A stretch of DNA of 64,000 bases, from NCBI RefSeq assembly GCF_002165305.2, contig NZ_CP032284.1:1-64000 (forward strand), in the 5' to 3' direction. The stretch's first letter is position 1, and each line of letters opens with the position of its first letter. The notes beneath the pieces were generated by a model. The model did not search any database. It saw only the letters and a program-made list of their open reading frames with translations, and was not told where the DNA came from. The stretch comes from Acinetobacter sp. WCHA55 (lineage in GTDB: Bacteria; Pseudomonadota; Gammaproteobacteria; Pseudomonadales; Moraxellaceae). Of the stretch, positions 17,401 to 25,238 are shown piece after piece. The position numbers and the translations under genes are program-made.

Positions 17401-18251
17401 TGAAAAACATTCTTTACCTCATCTGGATTCAGTAAACTGAAAGCATTTTTACCACGTTTAAATTGTCCGAGTTCAAATTTTACCTTTTGCTTATTTTGAC
17501 GTTTATCTTCTAAGCTCGGTAATTCAAATTTCCATGGATCAGTTGAGGTATTTAGATCAAATAATTGTAGGTCTTTTCGTGCTAAGGCTCTACGTACAAG
17601 CTCAAAATCTTGTTGACTGTTAGCAATCGCAAGCAATTTAAAAATATGTTTTTGTTCATCATAATTAATTGTTAAATAGCGCAAACCTACTGATTTTTGC
17701 CGAATCAGTTCTTTTTTAAAGTCCAAAAATTTACGCCACTCTTCTAAACGCTCATTAGCTAAAACAGAAATTTTAGGTAATTCTTCTACAAGTTGTGGTG
17801 TTAATACATTTTGGATACCACGAGAGGGATATTCCCCTTCCCCCAAAAACTGATATTCACACTCTAATTCATGTTCATAGTTAGTAGGGTGTTCACTATT
17901 ATGGCTAATTATTACGCTTTCTGGGATTAAATAAGGTGTGGAAGAACGAGTCCCCCAGTAACCAATCACAACTAATGAACTGTGTTCATCTAAATACGCA
18001 CTAAAAGCAGGATGTTGAGGGATACGAATGGCTAAATTAATGCGTTGTGCAGATTTATCCTGTAAAGACAAATTTGCGACATAACACACTGTTGGCATAG
18101 ATGGGAAAAAAAGATTCAAAAAATGTGTGCTTTTGTCTGAAGCTACATTTTCAAATAAAGGTTCGAGGCTTGGTTTAGCTTTTAAAATATGTGTAATATT
18201 TTGTTCAAGTCTAGTTTCACGATCTGAAAGTTTCCAAAAAAGTGTAGCCAT
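14427..18251 (-). CDS. SF1 (UPF1/DNA2-like) helicase with long coiled-coil insertion
   Basis: A 1274-residue superfamily 1 helicase of the DNA2/NAM7 type. Walker A QGPPGTGKTTV is near residue 430 and motif Ia SSQSHDAID follows. Walker B VVIIDEVSKATP is near 932, then GDHRQLPPMF (motif III), TTQFRMHPSIM (IV), TVIRYQGKEKPIILISLVRN (V) and FINVAMSRAQNLLM (VI). About 400 Gln-rich residues between Walker A and B form a coiled coil, an unusually long 1A/1B insertion. Residues 1-400 are unrecognised. First gene of the five-gene operon; the upstream 18252-18536 gap is AT-rich and must hold its promoter. Confidence 0.88.
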   Translation of the reverse strand: MATLFWKLSDRETRLEQNITHILKAKPSLEPLFENVASDKSTHFLNLFFPSMPTVCYVANLSLQDKSAQRINLAIRIPQHPAFSAYLDEHSSLVVIGYWGTRSSTPYLIPESVIISHNSEHPTNYEHELECEYQFLGEGEYPSRGIQNVLTPQLVEELPKISVLANERLEEWRKFLDFKKELIRQKSVGLRYLTINYDEQKHIFKLLAIANSQQDFELVRRALARKDLQLFDLNTSTDPWKFELPSLEDKRQNKQKVKFELGQFKRGKNAFSLLNPDEVKNVFQHIDLKDIPFSAPVFAWLNIEPTEDWKNKVTNLVADQSDEEAILQYREDIKEMLETVPSTGFVSFALIGDWSLVDRQDRILRNLKQNENCYAPYLSSYLFDITQAQLPNLLPEIKEWFNSNLNDAQKRAVQKMLAAPDLCLIQGPPGTGKTTVIAEAILQLVKQGKTILLSSQSHDAIDNALSRITNHPSLRAVRLAKQGRGRDKITEEGKLFSGEQALARHYEALSHDIQVRFLTPLQQQEAQIDALKTWLNQAEFLQLDAQKLEQQRQSIKQQGIEKRQQQQQAQKAFQQQQLEYQVHEQRLVELQQLQDLLSGQSIAPQGLVLSDMMKNIADRLFELDSYQVKLPFQIADFRFYPESQAQILMALLDVWQNIHSSFEVMEQDITRLQQAGQGSLTSIETQLKVQQLQQEIEQLANQMDLDDSEEVSNLWRLKRREVNQLKQQSGGLTHECYQLFKDRDQFLNIKNAQSTAMLLAERLEKFKQFEQCLNGQITEASQSLTAQMQAFEINVPDDAPIKQIEREIQNLLDQYKTTEIQLQKQQHAEQQHLQQQNFQNTCLSESIKSTQNHISYLQQQYQDSKAQNQNWHGLFEDWVQSLNNPQQSKLDWELMSQEYTQNCNLVAISCNENSRTLQDAGIDGFDVVIIDEVSKATPIELLMPLMRARKAILVGDHRQLPPMFQEGQDATETFEDLVEVEDENQDRSNLLTKDNFKRYEKLVTASLFKELFEKAPNVLRERLTTQFRMHPSIMKMINYFYDGQLTCGNPDAQREHQVVLKSKLNTLVDANKHLLWVDTSNDEKGVSYRDDESSNLTEAKLIAKTLININLQMKQQGYHSKNKQKVGVVSFYQSQCRTIRDEIRKANGGKLDFDAIHVEINTVIRYQGKEKPIILISLVRNDGKPKEYRRSSRANIARFEFINVAMSRAQNLLMVFGARNMLELRDVNLPNMDKPGTSKRKIYQDIFNRLDREGQVCTAREFIQACEISKPQVA

Positions 18252-18498
18252 ATTTTTTTCTCATAACGAAATTATCATTAAAAATCTTTAAAATCATAAA
18301 AATAATTTTTCAAGTGAAAATTATTATAAATATATATGCTTGAAAATTAAAACAATAAATAACCTAAATTGTGGATACAAAATTTGTTTGGGATACTAGG
18401 AGCAGTCCAATTAATGATTTTATAAAGTGAGAACACGCCTAAAGAGACTACCAACGAATTCAGTAGATTCATTTTTTATTGCTTCATAATTTTTAAAT

Positions 18499-18528
18499 AA
18501 ATTTGGCAGCAGTTTCGCTGCCAAATTT
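18499..18528 (-). terminator. intrinsic terminator after the LRAT-domain gene
   Basis: A perfect hairpin with 12-bp arms (AAATTTGGCAGC / GCTGCCAAATTT) lies 9 bp past the LRAT-domain stop codon on the reverse strand. It separates that gene from the helicase operon downstream. Confidence 0.7.
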
Positions 18529-18536
18529 TAAATATT

Positions 18537-19202
18537 TCAATCATTGAAGAAAGAGAAAAGCCCACCAACAACAGCCGTAGCTAACCCCGCAGTTAGAATA
18601 ACAGGAGCTGCAACAACAGCCGTTGCTCCTAAAGCAGCAGTACCAAGAGCAGTCCCAGTAGTAGTTAAGGCACCAGTTGCAACTGTTGCAGTACCGGCTC
18701 CTAAAAATCCTCCTATAGCAGCATTAGTGAATAGAGAGCTGCCTAAAGCAGTTGTACTCACTGTTGTGGTTGTAGCGATAGGGATGGTGGCTGCGACTAC
18801 TGTACCTGTTCTCAGTAAGCTATAGGATACTAAGGCGGTGCAAGCTTGTTGCATTACAGCTTGTACTTGCTCACTACGTTTTTCCCCAGTTACACACCAA
18901 CATGCAAAATGTTCGCAATTATTAAATAGGAGATTGTAATCGTCTTCCCCTAAGCAATTAAGTGCTCTACTAATGACTTCATCAGGAGAATATATCTGTT
19001 GATCTGACGGATAATTAATGGCAGAAAAATAGTCATACCCACCTAAAAAGTCTTCTAAAGTTGTTAGTTCAATACAACCTTTTTTGAAGGCTTCAGCAAA
19101 ACCAGAGTAGTGAATGACTTGGTTATCACCGATATAAATACCATGGTGGGTATAAAAAACTCTAGAAACTTTAATGTGTTGGCCTAGTTTTAAATTATTC
19201 AT
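18537..19202 (-). CDS. LRAT/NlpC-P60-like domain protein with hydrophobic tail
   Basis: A 221-residue protein. Residues 1-115 match the LRAT (HRASLS-type) papain-like fold: HHGIYIGDNQVIHYSG supplies the catalytic histidine pair and NNCEHFACWCV the catalytic Cys. Residues 125-221 are an Ala/Gly/Thr-rich hydrophobic stretch without charges, resembling glycine-zipper membrane-inserting tails. It follows the DUF4258 gene by 24 bp on the same strand. LRAT proteins act as thiol acyltransferases or phospholipases. A membrane-acting enzyme or toxin is a reasonable inference but unproven. Confidence 0.8.
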   Translation of the reverse strand: MNNLKLGQHIKVSRVFYTHHGIYIGDNQVIHYSGFAEAFKKGCIELTTLEDFLGGYDYFSAINYPSDQQIYSPDEVISRALNCLGEDDYNLLFNNCEHFACWCVTGEKRSEQVQAVMQQACTALVSYSLLRTGTVVAATIPIATTTTVSTTALGSSLFTNAAIGGFLGAGTATVATGALTTTGTALGTAALGATAVVAAPVILTAGLATAVVGGLFSFFND

Positions 19203-19226
19203 AAATTAACTCTCTTCGGTTTAAAA

Positions 19227-19565
19227 TTAACAACGTTTAAAACTGTTTATGTTGTAAGTGGTAATTAGATCTTCTCCATCAAGAACAACTGTTATTCCGC
19301 CCTTATCTAAAATCTTTAGAGCAATTCGGCGACTTTTTTGAAGTTCATTCAAAATTTCTTGATAAGAAGTTTGATTCTTTTCTTGCAATATCCATCTTAA
19401 GTTTTTGATTTTATTGTCTATATCTGACAAATATTTTTGGGTGGTTTTCCTGTTAAGAATATATTTATCACCTCGCACACTCCCTTCCGATAGCGTGAAC
19501 TCCACCATTGATTTAGTACATCCACGTTGACTCATTCTTTGATGCATATGATTAGTAAATTGCAT
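19227..19565 (-). CDS. DUF4258-like small protein
   Basis: A 112-residue basic protein. Its N-terminus (HMHQRMSQRGCTKSMVEFTL) and C-terminal GGITVVLDGEDLITTYNINS resemble the DUF4258 fold, a small domain related to BrnT/RelE-like toxins. It is the first gene of a two-gene unit with the LRAT-domain protein. Whether the pair is toxin-antitoxin or effector-immunity cannot be read from sequence. Confidence 0.6.
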   Translation of the reverse strand: MQFTNHMHQRMSQRGCTKSMVEFTLSEGSVRGDKYILNRKTTQKYLSDIDNKIKNLRWILQEKNQTSYQEILNELQKSRRIALKILDKGGITVVLDGEDLITTYNINSFKRC

Positions 19566-19667
19566 GACTATCTGCCCGACTATGTTTCCCTTCGATAATT
19601 TGATTGTATAAAATAAAACCAGTGTTTATAATGGGTGAATAGGGATGTACTTTTATAGACACTAAAA

Positions 19668-20033
19668 ATGCCAAGAATTTCAAAAAAACAGAAAGCCTTT
19701 TTCAATCTTTTAGATCTAGTTTATTTTTATGAAATTTCTCATACTTTATTAAGTAAGCATGATTCAGTTTATTTTTATGAGTTCTTTTTAAATTCAATCA
19801 ATCACAAACTAATTGAATATAAGATTTCAGATGAAAAAAGAAATATTTATAAGCATTACTTAATTTGTGCTTTAGAAATATATTTAAATAATGAAAAAGA
19901 TGAATATGAAAAGATGATTAAATTTTTGAAGAAAGATATAGGAATGTCAGAAGAAAGTTATATAAAATATTGTAATGTAAGAGCAGATTTTTCTCTTGAG
20001 AAACTATTTTCTTTTATTAAAGAAAAAAATTAG
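19668..20033 (+). pseudogene. 5' part of a frameshifted unknown gene
   Basis: A 121-codon open frame, Lys/Phe/Tyr-rich and helical, with no recognised family. It stops at TAG immediately after a run of seven A residues (20023-20029). In the -1 frame the reading continues without a stop from the A run to 20956. The two halves therefore look like one gene of about 430 codons, split either by a one-base slip in the A7 tract or by programmed frameshifting at A-AAA-AAT. No Shine-Dalgarno is obvious before the ATG. Confidence 0.5.
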
Positions 20034-20290
20034 ATTTAGATATTTTTATAAAAATATTTTCAGAAGTTTTTGTAGAAATTAAAGAAGCTGGATATGAGCT
20101 GGATTATATATTTAACTTAACAGTTAGATCCTTTTTCTTTGACTTTGAAAAACCAAGTTTAAACTTATATAAAAAAATAATTGATTATGATTTTTTCGGA
20201 AAAAATAATGAAACTGATATCCACTTTGAGGAGGATGATTTTTTACTTAGATTAAGTCTTTTAGTTGAATTTGAATTATTTAGAAAGTAT

Positions 20291-20956
20291 ATGAAAAAAA
20301 TAATGACTTTTATTAAGTTGGAGAAAATAGAGTTACAATTTCCTAGTGATAATCTTTCCTTAGAAGGTAGAAAACAGTTAAAGGATAAATATTTCGATAT
20401 AGTGGAAACAATGTTCATAACAGCAGAGAATTTCCATAAAATAAGTCTGCCAATCGCATCTAAAATTGGTAGTGAAAATTTTAATAATTTTTTTATCTAT
20501 TCAAATGACTTATTAAAGAGAGATGTTTTTTTTCCTGGAACAAAAGCTAGATGGGAAAGTATGCTGGGATCTTATGAAATTTTAATTTTTCGTTGTAATG
20601 GTAGTAAAACAGCTATTTATTTTGAGGAGTCTAAAGATACTTTAACTCTGAGTGATCAGTCAAAAATTATTTTAGAAGATAATGGGATAGAAATTTCTGC
20701 TAGGACTTTATATTTAAGATATAAAGAGTTAAAAAAATTCTATAAGAAAGTTAAATATTATTGCTATTTGATTGCAAATACTCAAAATGTACTTGAATGG
20801 CAAAGTGGTGACAGTAGTTATTATGATATGACAATTAGGTTTGATCCTGAAAGTGTAAATTTAAAACCTGCACACTATCAATTTTATTATGAATCTAAAA
20901 ATAGAAAAGATAAAAATACAGATAAATTAATAATTGATTCAAAAAATATTCATTAA
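20291..20956 (+). CDS. 3' part of the frameshifted unknown gene
   Basis: The first ATG of the downstream frame is at 20291, but the frame is open from about 20021. The missing ~90 codons (for example FIKIFSEVFVEIKEAGYELD) continue the same composition, so translation probably did not start at 20291 originally. The 221-residue product is rich in Lys, Phe and Ser, soluble, and not recognised. It is AT-rich and isolated from other plus-strand genes. Confidence 0.5.
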   Translation: MKKIMTFIKLEKIELQFPSDNLSLEGRKQLKDKYFDIVETMFITAENFHKISLPIASKIGSENFNNFFIYSNDLLKRDVFFPGTKARWESMLGSYEILIFRCNGSKTAIYFEESKDTLTLSDQSKIILEDNGIEISARTLYLRYKELKKFYKKVKYYCYLIANTQNVLEWQSGDSSYYDMTIRFDPESVNLKPAHYQFYYESKNRKDKNTDKLIIDSKNIH

Positions 20957-21289
20957 TTTTTTATATAATTTTTTATAGTGTATAGGTTTTTATATAAATA
21001 TTATGTACTATGATTTTACTTAATTTATTTTAGGGGGGATTGACGGTATAAATTTCTAAAAATCCTTATTTTAGAAATTTTTATATAACAAAAACATATT
21101 TACCTATAATTAATATTATATAAAGCATAGCATTGATTTTTTATTAAATTACAGATGAACGAATTAGTATCGTTCAATATTCGTTTCATTACTGATTGTA
21201 AATAGAAGCCCTGAATTAGTTTTTGAGGGATACCCCACGTTCCATAATTTTTATAAATAAACTAAATATAGTGCCCAATTTATATTGAG
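20957..21289. other. AT-rich gap with no supported gene
   Basis: This 333-bp gap between the frameshifted gene and the resolvase shows no convincing open frame, hairpin terminator or promoter pair. It is very AT-rich and contains short imperfect repeats only. Confidence 0.6.
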
Positions 21290-21856
21290 TTAATTACAAG
21301 CCTTTAAATACCGATATACAGCTTGACGGCTAATTCCAAATGCTTGTCCTAATGCCATTTTAGAAGGATACTTCCCTTCCTTCCATGCCTGACGTAACGC
21401 TTCAGCTTGTTCAGGTCTTAATTTATGAACACGGCCTTTGTACTTTCCTTGAGCAGATGCAAGTTTGATTCCTTCCTTTTGTCTCTCTAAAATAATTTCA
21501 CGTTCAAATTGTGCGAAAGCCCCCATCAACTGCAACATTAAATTATCCATAGGGGAAGATTGAGCGGTAAATGTAATATTCTCTTTTACAAACTGAATAG
21601 CAATTCCTCTTTTGACAAGCTGATCAACTTCAGTGACCAAATCTTTTAAGCTACGAGCAAAACGATCCATGGAATGTACTATCACCCGGTCTCCTTCCCG
21701 GACATAATTCAACATTTCCTGAAATTTCGGTCGGTCGGTATTTTTACCTGAAGCACGGTCAACAAAAACCCGGTCGACTTCAATTCCCTCAAGTTGACGT
21801 CCCGTATTTTGCTCGACCGAACTCACTCGCACATAGCCTACTTTTTGGCCTTTCAC
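21290..21856 (-). CDS. serine resolvase/invertase
   Basis: A 188-residue small serine recombinase. The nucleophile Ser is in VGYVRVSSVEQN (residues 7-18). R/D motifs VDRASGKNTDRPKF and HSMDRFARSLKDL follow, then the E helix (GAFAQFEREIILERQKEGI) and a C-terminal HTH (SKMALGQAFGISRQAVYRYLK). It belongs with Tn3-type resolvases and plasmid multimer-resolution enzymes. It is full length. No Tn3 transposase accompanies it, so on this plasmid it may act in multimer resolution or be a transposon remnant. The upstream region holds palindromes that could form its res site. Confidence 0.9.
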   Translation of the reverse strand: MKGQKVGYVRVSSVEQNTGRQLEGIEVDRVFVDRASGKNTDRPKFQEMLNYVREGDRVIVHSMDRFARSLKDLVTEVDQLVKRGIAIQFVKENITFTAQSSPMDNLMLQLMGAFAQFEREIILERQKEGIKLASAQGKYKGRVHKLRPEQAEALRQAWKEGKYPSKMALGQAFGISRQAVYRYLKACN

Positions 21857-22267
21857 TTTTTACGCCCCAATTGGATAAAAATGAACAATTTCGTAAATTA
21901 TAAATCTTTAATACCAAAGTTACATGTTACTTATGATTAAAAAACATTTAAATGGTACATGTTTTTAAGAACTTTTAAAATGTAATTTTAGGGTATACCC
22001 TATTTTTACATATAAAAAATAACAGTTCTTACTTTTATAAACAAGCTTATAAAAAGTAAGTTATCTAGAATTGGGATTCGGTAAAGAATCTAACTAAATT
22101 CATGAAATATTGAACGAAGAGAGGTGGCAGTCCAAATGATGGTCATGTGTATCTAGAATTTCGGTGGCTATTCACTAGTAAATAAATTTTTCGGGCTCTA
22201 AGCACTTTTTGAAGGGAACGTCATCGACTCTAATTTCTATTTGGAACGGTGCTGTTAAAATTATGAG
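21857..22267. promoter_or_regulatory. candidate res/operator region upstream of the resolvase
   Basis: No gene is supported here. The stretch has a perfect 14-bp palindrome TAGGGTATACCCTA at 21989-22002, an imperfect direct repeat of TATCTAGAATT (near 22062 and 22150), and the IS6-type relic at its right end. Resolvase genes are normally divergent from or adjacent to their res sites, so this is the natural place to look; three dimer-binding subsites were not resolved by eye. Confidence 0.4.
22192..22252. mobile_element. relic of an IS6-family (IS1006/IS1008-type) end
   Basis: These 61 bp align with the reverse complement of the left end of the intact IS at 2771. The shared core reads GGGAACrTCATCGACTC followed by TCTATTTGsAACrGTGC, with about ten mismatches in total. 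The terminus points right, towards the darTG genes. The body of the element is gone. Confidence 0.75.
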
Positions 22268-22972
22268 CTAAAAAAGATTTCCTTGTAATTGAATTTTTCC
22301 TGAATTAGGTAAATCAAATATTCTATACTCATGATAAAGTTTCAAAAAAAATTCTGGTGATTTTATAGAGTCTAATAAGTTTCGTTTATATAGTGAACTA
22401 AATAGGGCAACAGAGTGAGCTTGGCAATTAACCGACTTTAAAGGATTGAATTCAATATCAGTAAAACATTGATATTTGATCAACTCATCATGAAGGCACT
22501 TTTCTAAATTTAGTACATTTATATACAGCCAATCATAGAACGCTGTTTGAGGAACAACGTCCCATTTCGTGTTAAAAAACTCAAACCCAATTAATGCACC
22601 TGAATTTAATATCCTTTCATCCTTTTTTGCTTCTAAAGACGACTTTTTAAGAATATCTATATATGGCCCCCCTTTTTCAAATACCTTACTTGACTGGTAG
22701 GCTGACTCAACAGAATAGATTAAATCCCGCTTCTTATCTTGGATCTTTAAATTAAAAGCACTTAATTTAACACCTAAAGGATTCAATGACTTAGTTGAAA
22801 CTTCGAGAATTTTTTCACTAGGGTATTTTTGACTTATAGCATGATGAAGCTCGGCAATAGATTTTCTCTTTTGTTCAATAGCCATACCATTGTGAAACTT
22901 AAATTCTATTAGCTCACTTTCGACCAAGCATGAACCTAAATCATGGGATCTAAATACTGGTCTTTTAGCCAT
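22268..22972 (-). CDS. darG: DarG1-like NADAR antitoxin
   Basis: A protein of about 234 residues starting MAKRPVFRSHD. Features of the DarT1-associated NADAR family are visible: an N-terminal EFKFHNGMAIEQKRKSIAELHHA segment, a SLNPLGVKLSAFNL segment, and IYSVESAYQSSKVFEKG, which matches the NADAR substrate-pocket region. NADAR antitoxins remove ADP-ribose that the DarT partner attaches to DNA. The start at 22972 (ATG) is preferred over an in-frame TTG at 22978. It sits 2 bp after the toxin stop, so toxin and antitoxin are co-translated. Confidence 0.8.
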   Translation of the reverse strand: MAKRPVFRSHDLGSCLVESELIEFKFHNGMAIEQKRKSIAELHHAISQKYPSEKILEVSTKSLNPLGVKLSAFNLKIQDKKRDLIYSVESAYQSSKVFEKGGPYIDILKKSSLEAKKDERILNSGALIGFEFFNTKWDVVPQTAFYDWLYINVLNLEKCLHDELIKYQCFTDIEFNPLKSVNCQAHSVALFSSLYKRNLLDSIKSPEFFLKLYHEYRIFDLPNSGKIQLQGNLF

Positions 22973-22974
22973 GA

Positions 22975-24060
22975 TCAAATACTCCTAAAACTATTACGGT
23001 CGTCAAAATAGCCCCAACAATTCTCGATGGATTCAATACTTAAGTTAGGGTAAAGCGTCCGCAGTCGAATGGCCAACTGATCATCATTCACAAAAATATG
23101 CTTTATATAGCTTGGTTCAATTTTCTCAAGCACCATAACTTCAGCTTGAACATCTGTTGTATCTTGATCTTTGAGCATAGTACTTCTTTTAAGGATGCCT
23201 CTACTTGTATTTACTTCTTCAGCAAACATAGCCTCCAGTGCTGCTGGACCTTTGAATTGTTCGGTATGAAGATTCCTATATATGCTTGAAGCAGCATTCG
23301 ATGGATAAAATAAACACTCTTTGGTATGAACAATCGAAGCATTTAACAATATTAAGCACCAAGTATTGTTGATGTAGCGATTCCGGTAAGAGAAAAACAT
23401 GGAGGAGTTAGGGAACGTGACAGAGAAACATGTAGCATCAAGCTTGCTATCTAGGCGATCCTTGTCAAAATATGTATATCCAATTTTTTGGTTTTCCAAA
23501 TCACTTCGAGATAGGAAACCTGATTTAACAATACTATGTAAGTTGTCTATAGACGTAAAATGAGTTAAAAACTCAATTCCTCTTTCTTGAACAATTGATG
23601 TCATATAAATGACATCGAGCGCCTCTTTCCATTCTACCGAATAGCGCCCCCCTGGTGACTCCTCAAGATAATTCTGTGCCTGCAAATAGCGTTTATTATT
23701 AATCATTATTCTATTACGACCAATAATACTTTTAATGACTTTACATCTTAGAAATATTGCAACGTGAGGTGGGAAATTTAAATTTAAATAAGGCTGAAGA
23801 ATGCTATCAAAAAATGTTGAAACATTATCAAAATTATTAGAGTCCTCGAATAATGCTCCATCATATTCAATAGATTTAAAGCCTGACTGTTCCACCAGTT
23901 CTTTTGCTATATCGTTCCCAATAGAAGCTGCGCTAAGTTCGTATCTTATAAATCGGAACAAAGCATCATCATCTTTAAACATTTTCAAAATATCAAGAAC
24001 GGTATACTGTAATCTTACAAATGTCTCATCATCTAGTTTTATAGCGTCATTATTAAACAT
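22975..24060 (-). CDS. darT: DarT1-like DNA ADP-ribosyltransferase toxin
   Basis: A 361-residue protein. The C-terminal ~210 residues carry the DarT fold: LTHFTSIDNLHSIVKSGFLSRSDL (NAD-binding His region), then an ARTT-like loop and AEVMVLEKIEPSYIKHIFV with the catalytic Glu. DarT toxins ADP-ribosylate bases in single-stranded DNA and block phage replication. The N-terminal ~150 residues form an extension not found in short DarT2 proteins. The gene precedes its NADAR antitoxin in a two-gene operon divergent from the small unknown gene at 24136. Confidence 0.85.
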   Translation of the reverse strand: MFNNDAIKLDDETFVRLQYTVLDILKMFKDDDALFRFIRYELSAASIGNDIAKELVEQSGFKSIEYDGALFEDSNNFDNVSTFFDSILQPYLNLNFPPHVAIFLRCKVIKSIIGRNRIMINNKRYLQAQNYLEESPGGRYSVEWKEALDVIYMTSIVQERGIEFLTHFTSIDNLHSIVKSGFLSRSDLENQKIGYTYFDKDRLDSKLDATCFSVTFPNSSMFFSYRNRYINNTWCLILLNASIVHTKECLFYPSNAASSIYRNLHTEQFKGPAALEAMFAEEVNTSRGILKRSTMLKDQDTTDVQAEVMVLEKIEPSYIKHIFVNDDQLAIRLRTLYPNLSIESIENCWGYFDDRNSFRSI

Positions 24061-24135
24061 CTAAATAAATATTTTAGTCAATTAATTGTTAATTATTATA
24101 TAATTACTTATCCACTATTAAAAGATGAGATTAAA

Positions 24136-24672
24136 ATGTTTGGTTGGTTTAAAAAAAATTCTAAAGAGTCGCATCTGTTTCAAGGTGACTTAGATTTAAC
24201 ACCCTATATCAGTATATTAAGTATTGTTAAAAATAATAATCCAGTCTATCTAAACTTAAAGAAAGAAAATTTCTTTATTAAGGATAGAGACGGAGATTTA
24301 AAGCTTAATGGGCGAGTGGCAATCTTCAAGTTTAATGATGAATCTGGAAATATCATTAAGTTTTTCGTGGCATTCTATGGCGAGTTTTCAGAAGGCTGGA
24401 GCTCTACCAACCAAGAAATGTTACGTGGCTTTGAATTAGTGGCAAGAAGCATTTTTGATCTTATTAATAAAAATAAAATCAAATTATTTTCTCCAAGAGC
24501 AGTTTATCAAACACAATATATCTATACATACAGATGCTTCCTGCTTGAAGATAAGATAGTTACTTACAATTTATCTTTCACCGATGGATATGTCATTACC
24601 AAAAGTATGATTAAAAATATGACAGGCGACGAGGCTGTTGAACACCTTGCCTCAAGCCAAGCTAAGAAATAA
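24136..24672 (+). CDS. hypothetical protein
   Basis: A 178-residue soluble protein starting MFGWFKKNSKES. It has alternating beta strands and a central helix (NQEMLRGFELVARSIFDLINKN). I do not recognise a family. It is divergent from darT, with only 75 bp between the two starts, so they may share a control region. The ATG is preceded by AAAGATGAGATT, a weak ribosome-binding site. Confidence 0.6.
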   Translation: MFGWFKKNSKESHLFQGDLDLTPYISILSIVKNNNPVYLNLKKENFFIKDRDGDLKLNGRVAIFKFNDESGNIIKFFVAFYGEFSEGWSSTNQEMLRGFELVARSIFDLINKNKIKLFSPRAVYQTQYIYTYRCFLLEDKIVTYNLSFTDGYVITKSMIKNMTGDEAVEHLASSQAKK

Positions 24673-24789
24673 GCTTATTTCTTATCCAAGATTCAGGTTA
24701 AATTTATATGTTTTCATGCAGAATCTCCTGCTTGTATTTTAAGAGAAAAATCTATTTTTAGAGGGGATTACCACCTAACTTAAATAAAA

Positions 24790-24815
24790 GTCTCCGACAA
24801 ACCCGGTACGGTTCA
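24790..24815. mobile_element. possible IS3-family terminal relic
   Basis: The 26 bp read on the reverse strand TGAACCGTACCGGGTTTGTC and on, which matches the style of IS3-family ends (TGAACCG..CCGGG). The first TGA is also the stop codon of the 90-residue gene to the right. No transposase is left. Confidence 0.45.
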
Positions 24816-25085
24816 GTCCTCAAGGTTTGTGGAGGGTGGTTTAATAAGCAGCATACCATTCTTGTGTGCTAATTCCTGATGCATTTGCTGTGCAGCAGGA
24901 ATTGGTCCACCATGTTTCGCAATATATTCTGCCTTTCTTTGCATGAACTCTGCTTCTCTTTGTTGAGCTCGCTCTATTGATTCATCAGGCTGTTGTTGCG
25001 GTTGTATCGCCTTATAATTATAGAGACCGACACCACAAAGAAGCAGAATAAAAAAAGCGATTTGTTTTTTAAGAACTTTATTCAC
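24813..25085 (-). CDS. small single-pass membrane protein
   Basis: A 90-residue protein: a short basic N-terminus, one membrane segment (residues 9-24, IAFFILLLCGVGLYNY) and a Gln/Glu-rich periplasmic or cytoplasmic tail with KHGGPIPAAQQMHQELA. I do not recognise a function. Its stop codon is provided by what looks like the end of an IS, so the native C-terminus may be altered. It lies downstream of brxL on the same strand, 150 bp away. Confidence 0.6.
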   Translation of the reverse strand: MNKVLKKQIAFFILLLCGVGLYNYKAIQPQQQPDESIERAQQREAEFMQRKAEYIAKHGGPIPAAQQMHQELAHKNGMLLIKPPSTNLED

Positions 25086-25238
25086 TTGTGCTCATCTCTA
25101 TAAAATACCATCGCTTGTCCAAGCAGGAAAATTCCATTCTTTTTAAGAAAAATGACTCTGTTATCTTATTCATCAATATATTGATATTGTTAAATATTTA
25201 CAGAGCCATTTCCTCATCATCTTAAAATACGACTACAT

